Origin: Atriophallophorus winterbourni | Taxonomy: Eukaryota > Platyhelminthes > Trematoda > Plagiorchiida > Microphallidae | Assembly: GCA_013407085.1 (NCBI GenBank) | Contig: JACCGJ010014754.1 | Coordinates: 1-64,000, forward strand | Length of the DNA: 64,000 nucleotides | Direction: 5' to 3' | Part shown: piece after piece, positions 20,601 through 30,668 of the stretch | Position numbering within the stretch: the first letter of the stretch is position 1 | Layout of the letters: each line of letters begins with the position of its first letter | The notes under the pieces: generated by a model | Databases searched by the model: none | Told to the model about the DNA's origin: nothing | The model's input: the letters and a program-made list of their open reading frames with translations, nothing else | Translations under genes and position numbers: made by a program

Positions 20601-22376
20601 TCATTCATTTTTTAATCACGCCAGCCCATACGCGTCGGTACGAGGCGAGATCGCTCCAACTATCGACCGCTGTAGTCCGTACGACTTTCGTAAACGCGAA
20701 CTTTGAGTTTCAAATGGCTTGGTCAAACTATTGCAGTCTTTGCTGTTGGATGTAAACGGCAAGCGGAGATATTCCGCTGCATCACGTTAGATACTCGGTC
20801 AGCTTATTCATATACGATATGGGGGCAAAAACCCATACTTTACTAGATATATAAACTGGGCATCGGTTCAGATGGTATTGTCAGGCACCAATGATCAAAC
20901 ACTTCTAATGGCTTATATCCTTTGATCTCCATCAAATCCGTAAAGTATGGTGCGGTATGAAAGCACAAGCCTGATCCACGCAAAGTGCCGCACAGTCGGA
21001 GACTGCTAAGATACCATCAGGTTGCCCAGGCCTAGACAGATATGAGGGGAAATAGAAATGGTTGAGACTCCAGCGTGTTTCAGCATACAGCTCACTACCG
21101 TTGGCCAATCATTTTAGCACGATGTTAGCCGCACAGCGTCTACATGCTGCACGACTGCACATCCGTAAAGTACTATAGGATGGGCCGCTGCTAGTTTACT
21201 AGAGACTGAGGACATTGTAGAGACTGATCTCTGGCCTACCACAGAGAGTGTCTTTCAACTTTAAAAACATTCCGTGACAGCCTTGCACTGTCACCAAGAT
21301 GAGCATCGCCTTTTTTAACCATGAATAAATCGCTCAATGTTGCTTTTTCTGGTTGTAAAGACAGAACATCCACGGAATATTAAACAGGACGCTATTGGGC
21401 ATCAATTATGTAGACGGAAATCCTTCTTGTGATTTCTTTTTTTTGTTGTTGTTGCAGTCATCATTTTATTGTACCCCGTTTTATTTGCCGTGATAGTTGG
21501 CCTCCTTTAATCAATATCGACTATGGATGTGTACATCGCAAACACACGACGAACCCAAGCTCCGCACGGATGTGCAATCGTACAGTACTTCTGTGCTGTG
21601 CGGCTAACACCTTGCTAAATTGATTTGCCACGGATAGTGATCCGCATGCTGAAACACGCTGAAGTCTCACCACCATTTTTATTTTCTGTTTTCTTTCTAT
21701 TTCGTTTCTCATGTCTGTCTAGGCCTGGGCAACCGGACAGTATCTTAGCCCACATGCAGTCTCTGACTGTGCGGCACTTTGCCTTGTGCTTTCATACCAT
21801 ACCGCCGTATTTCACCTGCCGGAACCCCGTCCCATTCAAGGTAACAATCTTTCCTGCAGTGTTCATGCTAATAGGCAGTACTCGGTTGAACGGCATCATT
21901 TGTACGCTGTCTGTGTGATTTGCGCTCAGCAGTCCAGAACAGCATCGGCTGTCTCCCAGCTTGAAGATGACTCTTTACACTATACCTTCATAGTCAACTT
22001 TGCAGAACGAGTTCTTTTCAACTCGTTATGGTTTCTCCCTACGTCCTACTAAATCGTTCTTCAAAAATCAGATTTTCAGAAACAATCCTGCTCTACTTTT
22101 TTTCCAATTTTTTCCAGCAAGCTTCCATTCGCTCGAGTTGTTCGTGCGTTGACCTACAAGGTGATTGGCTCCCGAGCGGATAGTCTACGTTGGCAGGCGG
22201 TATGTTTCCTGGCTTTGCAAGAAGCCGCTGAAGCGTTTGTCGTGGAACTGTTCGAAGCGGCTCAACGTTGTGCACACCATGCCAAACGTGTCACCCTGAT
22301 GCCACGAGATCTGCAGTTGGTAGCTTATTTGCGAAACCTTCCCACACCACGTACCTCACTGGAATATCGTCCTTAA
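17624..22376 (+). CDS. CENPA: CENP-A / CenH3 centromeric histone H3 variant, four coding exons
   Basis: Exons 17624-17721, 18127-18230, 19755-19908 and 22118-22376 join in phase (AG|A, G|CT, GC|C) to give 204 aa. Residues 1-98 are a Ser/Pro/Arg-rich tail; the histone fold follows. The N-helix reads [15 protein letters not shown] and lacks the PGTVAL segment of canonical H3, as in CENP-A. Helix 1 starts KLPFARVV; loop 1 ([10 protein letters not shown]) is about four residues longer than in H3; helix 2 has [17 protein letters not shown], with the CENP-A Trp (W144) where H3 has Phe; then [14 protein letters not shown] and an 18-residue C-tail. Known role: marks centromeric nucleosomes for kinetochore assembly. 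Odd: the Arg before KLPF is Ala, created at an exon junction. The frame is open upstream of the ATG to an acceptor at 17613, so the start is less sure than the fold. Confidence 0.9.
18728..19180 (+). other. Unexplained 150-codon open frame in CENP-A intron 2
   Basis: ATG-initiated frame of 150 aa between CENP-A exons 2 and 3, same strand. It has a mixed composition ([31 protein letters not shown]) rather than the biased one of AT-rich chance frames, but no domain I recognise. A second overlapping frame of 106 codons lies at 18684-19004, which weakens the case. It could be an alternative exon, an old inserted gene piece, or chance. Confidence 0.25.
19305..19390 (-). repeat. Short retroposon, module B only
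   Basis: 'gtgcaatcgtgctgtgc', 'taacaccgtgctaaattgatt' and 'acgctggagtctca' match module B of the 14.7-kb copy; module A is absent. Confidence 0.75.
20092..20604 (-). CDS. Unrecognised basic 170-aa protein, antisense in CENP-A intron 3
   Basis: ATG at 20604, directly preceded by an in-frame TGA, opens an intronless frame of 170 codons on the strand opposite CENP-A. The N-terminus is charged ([20 protein letters not shown]), the middle contains [14 protein letters not shown] and [15 protein letters not shown], a run of six Lys is at residues 122-127, and the C-terminus is rich in Glu, Arg and Asp. No signal peptide or membrane segment. I do not recognise a family. Its composition looks coding, and the 170 bp just upstream (20605-20780) are unusually rich in CG dinucleotides, as a promoter could be. 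A retrocopy or chance frame remains possible. No AATAAA is close downstream. Confidence 0.4.
   Translation of the reverse strand: MRPESAAQQEKASKKLYRRQHAATFRELGLKPPLNRDLTTSNGVQIHHHGVCIELFRSLANIHHYQYDNTFAIHERFKRLTMKHGKIMVHCSVKVKTLFTTLPLLQDSTQNTAASLCVNMVKKKKKKATRGLKDRHTKDASECREAPAESRSDNDRVVRHWHAVEVYKTK
20605..20780 (-). promoter_or_regulatory. CG-rich stretch, possible promoter of the antisense ORF
   Basis: Dense CG dinucleotides ('acgcgtcggtacgaggcgag', 'gtccgtacgactttcg') stand out against the AT-rich intron and lie immediately 5' of the 170-aa frame. No TATA or initiator is evident. Promoter function is inference. Confidence 0.3.
20948..21160 (+). mobile_element. Short retroposon, modules A+B, with 12-bp target duplication
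   Basis: Exact 'atccgtaaagta' at 20936-20947 and 21161-21172 bounds a 213-bp element in CENP-A intron 3. Order: TATG end, module A ('cacaagcctgatcc' to 'tagacagatatgag'), A-rich link 'gaaatagaaatgg', module B ('gagactccagcgtgtttcag' to 'gcacgactgcac'). Confidence 0.88.
21560..21805 (-). mobile_element. Short retroposon, modules A+B
   Basis: Well conserved minus-strand copy in CENP-A intron 3: 'gtgcaatcgtacagtacttc', 'acgctgaagtctcaccacc', 'gtctaggcctgggcaaccgg', 'gtgcggcactttgcc', ending in 'tttcatacc'. It has a small internal deletion near the module A end. No clean target duplication seen. Confidence 0.8.
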
Positions 22377-22478
22377 TTGTACATTTTCTATCGAGTATTT
22401 TATGTATCCATCGATTGTTTTGCCACATTGTTGTTCTACCTTCAAAGCAAGCTCTTGGTTTGGAAATTGTGATCACAG

Positions 22479-22484
22479 ATTAAA
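22479..22484 (+). terminator. Candidate poly(A) signal of the CENP-A gene
   Basis: ATTAAA 103 bp after the stop codon; the first usable signal downstream. Confidence 0.45.
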
Positions 22485-22489
22485 AGCTA

Positions 22490-23770
22490 AAACCGTATCA
22501 GGGAACATCTCTTCGTTTAATTTTGGATTGCCGCTTCGAAATAGGGTTTGATCAAAACGATCGCCCCGCTTTTGTTTTCATCAACTATTAGGCGCATCGT
22601 TGAATAATTGTGGAAGAATTTCCTTATAGTGACGATATCATTGAAGCGCTGTGTCGTAATTAGTTGACAAGCCAAAGTTAATTACACTTCCGTGTTTTAG
22701 GTATATACCATTCTAGCAAAACTAACGTTTAAGGTAGTGAAGTGTATATATTTCGTTTACATCTCGAAAGGAAGATTAGTGCACCGCTATCATGAGCCAG
22801 GCTCTTAAGTTTATCGTCACTTTTGCAAATTCGCCTAACCAACTTGGACGATAGGTGCCAAAGCTCTCACTCGAAAGAAAATAAGCGACACTATTTTGGC
22901 AAATAATTAACTCTATTTCTCATCCTCTAGGAACGCTATTCCAACATCGAACCCCAGCAGAACACAAAGCCTACGTTACCCTCGCAGAACCACCACGAAT
23001 ATTCGGCGCATATCTGTTTTCTTGGGAATTCGACATTTCTCTCTTTAACTCTGGGTTGATGATGTTTAAATTTAAACCTGACGCTCGTTTGCCCCAACAA
23101 ACTGACACAAATTACTACTTTACCCAAATCCTGGCGAATATTGTGTTACATTGCATGCCTAAATCTTGAAGTTTGATTCCAGTCAACTTTAAAAAATTTC
23201 AAAACTTCCTAATTAAAATGCATTGAATTTTCTTGGATTAATTGGATCTCAAAATCACGGAACATCAAGCAAAACCTTGCTGGTTTCGGCTGTTCAGCTC
23301 ACCCGTTTTGAGCGTATTTACCAGCTTAGCTACCACCGATGTTCCGGACACTTGTTACTTTATTCGCCGACCCCGTATATGGTCGGCTGTATAGTTCCGT
23401 TCGTAAAATCGCAACATTCTGTTGGTTCTTCCACCAACACTTGATTTTCAAATCTGTTTAGCTCAATAACACAAAACTTGAACCCAGTTATCGCCCGGAT
23501 CTAATTCGTGGTGCGAATTATTTAAAATCATTTTTAAACTTCTCGATGGCGTGGTAGTCAGGCATGCACCTTGTGTCCGCGATGTAGCTGATTAGAGTCA
23601 CATCTGATCGCACATTTCGAAAATCGTGATAAGCTCCTATTCCCCAGGAAACCTGTGTGTAGCGTAAACGGCGACATTAATCGGACAGCTATCTGCAACA
23701 ATAACCTTTTCGGGTGTTGCAGAGAATTCTTTCGTTATGTTTGTGACTATTCATTACTACGGGTTCTAAG
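22490..23770. other. Intergenic, nothing recognised
   Basis: Open frames at 22936-23127 (-) and 23223-23444 (+) are short and without motif. No repeat from elsewhere in the window is found here. Confidence 0.4.
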
Positions 23771-23774
23771 GTTG

Positions 23775-25510
23775 TCATGACCGGGGCGGTTCTGGGGATG
23801 AGGGCCTAATTCCCAAAATGATCTGATTGCGTGTCTCATACAGCCTCTGACAACCAAGTCCAGCTCCCGGCCTGCCAGCGTGGTCCTGTGTGACCTGGCG
23901 GAACTGCTTCTACTGACAGAAGGTGGCTGACCGGCGCCTCAAAACCAGCTTGCTTCGTGCAGGTGGAGCTCGTAATTACATGAAGGTGGTCCACCTAGAA
24001 GAAGGAAAGCTCTTATCTGAAACCTCCACTGACTTGTGGCTACATCCAATCATGGAAAAGGCATCAAAAGTCAACCTCGAGGAAAAATCCGGAGTCCCGT
24101 TAGGCAGTACAAAGTTATAACTTGGTCCTGCCAACTCTTGCGTCGGCATCGTTTTTCAAAAGTATCAGCCTAGCTGTTCCTTTGGTTCCAGTGGTGTCGT
24201 AGAGAAAGAGCACTTGCTGCATGGGCAACAGCTAGTTATCCATATTGAACTGCCCTGGCGTTCATTTCAACGCACCAATGGAGAGAACACTCTATTCCCC
24301 TTCTATGGTTAATAACACGGGAAGTAGTAGATATCAGTTAAAAGCTATGGCTTAGCGCCTGGGGCTACTTCCGGCTGTGGGGGAGATTTTTAGGTCTGAT
24401 TGGATGGCTACGGCTCGCCTAAATCTAAGCAACCCCGGACAAGCAGACTGTATTTTCCGCATCACCAAAACAAACTACTAAACAACAAAGGTCAGTTCTG
24501 AAACTGGGAACCTGGAATGTCCGGTCCATGCTCCCAGGATTTCATGACGACGTCTCGAATATCAGAGTCGTAAGAATTTCAGCTGTGATTGACAATAAGC
24601 TAAAAAAAGCTGAAGGTCGACATGACTACCCTGCAAGCGACGCGATTACCAGACACTGGTATGCTAATAGAAAGTGATTACACGTTTTTGGAAAGGACGG
24701 GGTTTTGATGAGCCTTGACTGCATGAAGTTGGGTTTGCCGTGCGAAACAACCTACTAAAAGCAGCAGAACCAACCATCAGCGGGAGCGAACAGATTTGGA
24801 CTCTAAATCTGAAGTGCATTACTCGTACCATATCGTTGGTCGTTTATGCGCCGACGCTCTCTGTGACGCATGCTGAAGAAGACGATTTTATCATAACCTC
24901 ACAACCGTCATCAAAAACGTGCCACTAAAAACTGTAGTGGTATTGGGTGATTTCAACGCCAGAGTTGGCACAGATTACGAGTCTTAACAAAGCTGTAGCG
25001 GAAGGTTCCGTGTAGGTAAAACCAATGAAAATGGACAACGCTTTATAACGGTGCACACAGTTCAGACGAACAGATTCCGATAAATTTCTCCCCACTTTCT
25101 GACTTATGTGAACGTTCGGTACATCGGGGAACCATCGGTCGGTAACACTTTCTTTCAAACAAAACCACAGCATAGTCTCTTGAAAACACCCTCGCTCTAA
25201 GCATTGGCATCAGCTTGATCTTATTCTCGTTAAGCCCACTAATATAGGAAGCGTGCTCCTCGTCAGATCATATCAAAGCGTAGACTTCAACAGTGACCAT
25301 TCGCTGCGTGATTTGCAAAAGCCTTCACATCTGAGTTCCACAAGACTACCCCACTCGAATCGACCGCTTAAAGAATTAGAAGGCCTCTGGTGACGACGGA
25401 ATTCCACCTGAGCTCATCAAATGCTGTAGAGAAGCGTTATTCCAGCCTCTTCACCATTTGCCTATCGTTGCGAGCGCTGCGGTAGAGATTGTTCCCCTGA
25501 ATCGGACTTT
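23775..25510 (+). mobile_element. RTE-type non-LTR retrotransposon, internally deleted
   Basis: A leader of about 700 bp, shared with 10915-11345, precedes an RTE endonuclease: LGTWNVRSM at about 24505, SLVVYAPTL near 24840, VVLGDFNARVG near 24940, KTNENGQRF near 25020, then NTFFQTKPQHS and KHWHQLDLILV across frameshifts, and DHS near 25300. At about 25385 it jumps to the start of the RT (DGIPPELIKCC) and stops by 25500. Several frameshifts and stops make it inactive. Between GQRFITVH and NTFFQTK lies a foreign 72-bp segment (see separate entry). Confidence 0.8.
25066..25137 (-). repeat. Copied fragment of the SOX HMG-box exon inside the RTE endonuclease
   Basis: These 72 bp match 27178-27258 of the SOX-like gene in the same orientation, with three substitutions and one 9-bp deletion. 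On the minus strand both encode FPDxPNVHISQKVG...RNLSESVR; the deletion removes Ser-Tyr-Trp. RTE-coding sequence continues on both sides. Confidence 0.9.
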
Positions 25511-25515
25511 TTATT
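25510..25515 (-). terminator. Candidate poly(A) signal of the SOX-like gene
   Basis: AATAAA on the minus strand about 600 bp after the SOX-like stop codon. The region 25516-26118 between them holds no other feature and would be 3' UTR. Confidence 0.35.
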
Positions 25516-26118
25516 CATTCGAAAAGCTGTGTGACATGGAGAAATTTCGCTCTTGTGATGTACATCCATGGTCGACATCAACCGAATAAGGCCAGCAACA
25601 AATCTCGAATTTTTCATCATCAGAATACTCTCGTCCAAAACCTACAACTGTTGCCATAGTTACACTAATGTCTATGTTGCAAGATGACTCGTTTGTTAAA
25701 GAGAGGTAAGCGTAACCAATGAAATTCAGATGATCCATTCCAATGAATGATTTTGCTGGTATAGCTCATATTACTGGTGTTAAACCTTAGAATACCATAC
25801 GTGACTAAGAGGTGACGATTACTTTGCCGTTTTACGAAAAATTTTGTTCCGTACCAATTAATCTATTGTACTCGCCTTCCTCGGATTTTTTTGTCAAGAG
25901 GCAATATTAACAAACAATCAAAAGCGTCTATAAAAATCCAAATACAACAAAATACCTCGGATAAGAATATAACAAAAGCGGGTAAAGTCGAAAGAATGTC
26001 AATTTAACCGAAACCAAAATGCACCGGAATGAAATTTTTTTTATAAAATATGGTTTGAGATCTGACAGAGTATACTCTTGGACATAAAGCCAAAGAAAGA
26101 CGTTTGCATTGGTTCGCT

Positions 26119-29100
26119 TTAACGAGGTTGACGGAACAAGAGTGAACCAATGCTTGGTAAATTTGTTTCTTCCAACAGGTCGACGTGCTTTGGCGACGAT
26201 TGGAAATTGGAGGGCTCTGTAGCTGGAGCTACACATGTATTCGGTTTCACCGAACATCCAAAATCGCCGGGTCTGCATCCAAATGCACAACCGTTAGGTT
26301 TTGCGTGTAAATGCTTGTTTAGGGCACTGAGGGCTGGCTGACAAACATTGATATCTTTGAAGCCACTCGATGCAAGTGTACCAGAAGCCTTCGGTGTTTT
26401 TGCCCTTTCGGAATACCGACCTTCGGATTGTGTCAACAATTTCTGCGTAGGCACCCTTATTAGAGCAGATGATATTGGTTCACGTGTTAGCTCTGATTCG
26501 TACGAGGTGACAGACGAAGGTAAAATAAGTTGTTGGATATCATTAAAGCCATTTTCATCTACATCCAATGAGCATGCCTCGGAGAAACTCTCTCTGAAAA
26601 TTGCTTGTAGCTGACTTTCTGTTATACCGGGAAAGTTTGTGTCGGTAAGCATTTCCATTGGTCGAATAGCAGCAACGTCTGGTGGGACTTCAGAAGTAGG
26701 GGATTTCAGAAAATATTCTAAACGTTCATCAAAATCGGAACAAGGATCCATTGCGCTACGAGGTCTTTTGCCAAGCAGCGAACCCTTTCGTTGGTCATTT
26801 CGTTCCTCACAAAGTGCAGTCAATTCTGATACTTCAAGATCGAGGAACGGATCGTTGTTTACAGGTTGGAACACTGAATATAGGAGTGTGTTGTCTAGGC
26901 TACACGAAGGACGTCCGAGCTCATGTGCATTTGTATTCAATGGGGGGTTTTGGATTTCCTGTAAAATTTCTGGGATGGATACATATGAGCAAGCTGAATT
27001 GTGTTCATCCATTGAATCAGGAGTTACGCAAGATCCTGTGCTTGATAAGTTTTGTGACGGCGACGATTTTTCTGGTTCTGGATTCGCTTTGATGCGTTTT
27101 TTAGGTTGATATTTGTAACTTGGAAACTCAATGTTATGCAGATCTCGCAACCTTTCTCCTTCTTGGATATATTGTTCACGAACAGATTCCGATAAATTTC
27201 TCCAATACGAGCCCACTTTCTGACTTATGTGAACGTTTGGTGCATCGGGAAACCATCGCAACGTCGTTCGACGTATATAATGAGCGAAGATCTGATGGGA
27301 AATTAAAAACATTATACACTAGAAGTAGAGAAGCATAATAATTGGGTTAACCAAGTCTAGTACATGAAAATGTTTACCCTGAAACCGTGTGTGCTAGACG
27401 AAAATTGAAATATCTATCAATTATTGATTTCAAGATTTTGTTCTCCGTAACACATTTAAAAGTGCATCCCCAACATTCGACTGCATTCGCGTGTTACGTA
27501 AGTAAGAATCGAATACCTTTACCGTAACCAGATACGCAATATTTGGGGGTTCTAGTCTGAATGGTCTGGTGTCATTGTTTAAAATATTTAGGTATCAATT
27601 CGTCAAATATCGTGCGACATCTAAATGAACAAATATGGATGCGTCAGCATTTGACGTTATCGTGTTTCAGATTAGATATTCTCCACAAATTACGTATCAA
27701 TGTACCTTTTAAACAGTTCATGATTTGTCTTCAAAATCTGATCGAGATTTTATTCCATTCCACTTGATATTGTTGGCAAATTTCAGTCAAAGCGGCCAGA
27801 AAATGCTGCAAAAGAAATTATCTCATTTTGCATGAGGTGGAGTCCAACACTACAGAAATAATTTTCACCTAGGCCTTAACTGAAGTTGAAGCATCTAATT
27901 TATCCAAAGCAATATCTGGTTCCCGTGTGATCTATTTGGACAAGATAGTAACACGCTCTACTCAACAACATGAATCTGATATACGCTGACTTCAAAATGA
28001 TTGGACGGAAGCTTGCTCAAAGCACATCATTTGTTTTACTTCGATGAATCGAACCTGATTTGTCGCAGTTTTGACCCAACAACGAATACAATTCTCATAG
28101 TGAACACTTCATCAAGATGTGTTGGAACACAATCATTTTCATACAATGAGCTTTTTTGATCATGATCATGGGTTAAAACTCTATCTACATGTGTTTGGAC
28201 ATATCTGATTAAACAAACTATTGTTCAGTTCAGAGAACAACGTACTGTTCATTGAATTAGTGTTAAACATTAGCATGCTGTCTTCGTTACTTCACATACC
28301 ACAATCGATCTTTCGTTTAGCAAGGTCAACTGTTTTATGAAACATCTATATTTTCTTATTTACATTATGCATGTCCATTTCAGATTGTCGAAAATGTATG
28401 GATGACAGATCTACGGAATATCCCACTGTTGACTACCAGCTGTATATAATTCAATCAAGACGAATCGTGTCTACAGTGTTGCAGCAAATTTGTTTCACTG
28501 GAGAGTGAAAACGACGAATGAGCTGATGTCAAGCCGATTGCTCTAAAAATTAAGTAATAACTACATGACCGATGAGGTGTAAAGAAGCGTAAATTACTTA
28601 AAACTTTTCGCGGCTTGTTAGCAATATCAGAAGGCAAATGATTTTCTGTGATCTATTTTTGACTTGTTTATTCCAGATTCCCAATAGACTTTGAGTATCT
28701 CACTCTCATATTTCGAGATTTGATGATTAGATGAACCAAATACTTGTTTCGTGTCAATGAATTTCCGAAACTTGTAAATGCGTCTTTTTCATATATCAAA
28801 CATCGTAGCGAATCAGTATGCAACAAAAGCATGGGTGATAGTAACGAATCTACTCAAACAGCATCAGTATGTCTGCCACCAGCTAAAAGGTAATTCAACT
28901 CTGAATCGGAACGATATTGACTCTTTTCATGTAACCGTCAGCCTATTAATTGTCAATACCATGCCTAACTCACTAGGCTTGTCAGAACCTTGTGTCACGA
29001 AAACGGTCGGTCATCGATTACCGTTAATAAATAAGTAAATCATTTTTTACATGTTCATGTTCCGATAAACAAGAGATTGCAAGTATCGCGTTTTTGACCA

Positions 29101-30619
29101 ATAAATCTACTTGCTCACTCAAGATGATAATGCTCATAATTCATATAAAGATCAGTTGAACCGCAAATATTAGTCACACGAAAAGTACGTGTGAATTGCC
29201 TTTGTGACAAGCTCATGCGGAAATTATGGGCGGATTAACAATCGATTGATAAATTTGAATTTTAAAATAAATCAATGAGTTTATCAGCAAGCAGTTAGAC
29301 TAACATCCACCAATAACTGAGGTATCATATTCGAATAATGCTTTATTTCCGCTGTTGATGTGTCAAGAAAAGATTATCACACTGTTTCCATTATTTACAC
29401 GGATAAAGAGAAATTTCACGTATACAAATAGTTTGAATTCAATCAGGAGCTTTAGCATAAGGTAAGTGAATAGATGATTATATGACTTTTGATATTAACC
29501 AAAACAGTAAATAAAATATTGAAAAATGCTTTCATTAAATTTGTGAATCTGATGTCCTTATTAAGAACGCAGTGCTTTGGTAGCCAAGAACTTGCATTAT
29601 GTTTCGCTTTTTTACAATTTGATGCATTGCAGCTAGATTAACGATAAAGCTCTCAGGTCAGTGATAATGCAATTTCTCACAGATTAGTGTGCGTACACGT
29701 AAGGATATTAAGCAGCATGTCCCTGATTCACAATTTCGCTTAATGTAAACATAACCCTCAGATATAGATGTAGCGATAAGTTGGGTTTTTATTTCTCCTT
29801 GCTGGCGATATTATCACAATATGAATGAGTATTTTTTTTCTGAAATATGTACTGTGTTGATTTTTTTCTTTTTGGATACATCAACTGAGTTGGAGTCTCA
29901 CTTACGTTAATGTACGCATTATATCAGTTAAAATTTGGGCAATGATTTGGTTGAACTTTCGGAATCATCAGTAATCAAACATTAGCAAACTTTCCGTAAA
30001 AACGACGAAATGCTCCAATTTTAAGTCATTTGTGTTAAACCGCGATATCAGTAACGCTACATTACTGTCATCGTATATATTTGTACCGTTCTGCTTATAT
30101 TTGTGACAGAGACCATCTAGCTTTTCCATGTCAAGTCAAACCGTGCACATTGATAATTAATCACAATAACTGAATTGGATGATTTTAATGAATATTTCGT
30201 ACGTGAGAATAAATCCTATCGGGAATACGATTTGGGGAAACAGAAAAAACGGTTTGAATCGATACGGAAATCGCGACGGTCGGTGACAAAACTGTAATCA
30301 GCGCAATCATCATCATCATCAGACACAGCATCACACTGGTAACATGTAACGAGTGCTTAATTGCCACAACCATGAAAAAGTAAAATCCTAAGAGATGGGA
30401 AAGTGTGGAATTTAATTAGCTACCGATTCTATAGAAAATTAAACACAAACAAACTGGCCTGAGATAATTTCACCTCGAATGGAGCATGCATTCAATCAAG
30501 TTTGTGAACGAGGAGAGCTACATCAGCACGACAGCTTCTTTGCGGATTTCACTGCCATCAGTGTAATAATTTCTTTGTCTAATGCATACGTGGGATATGG
30601 TGGAAGGTTACTGCTATAT

Positions 30620-30668
<49 letters not shown>

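Noticed and set aside
8465..21805. CRISPR array or tRNA genes
   Set aside because: Copies are irregularly spaced, on both strands, with target duplications; no cloverleaf or CCA-type end is visible.
22118..22376. Canonical histone H3
   Set aside because: Trp in helix 2, longer loop 1, missing PGTVAL and introns all point to CENP-A.
24925..25173. A second HMG-box gene on the minus strand
   Set aside because: Only about 20 residues of HMG sequence, with a 9-bp loss, embedded in RTE coding sequence; treated as a copied fragment.
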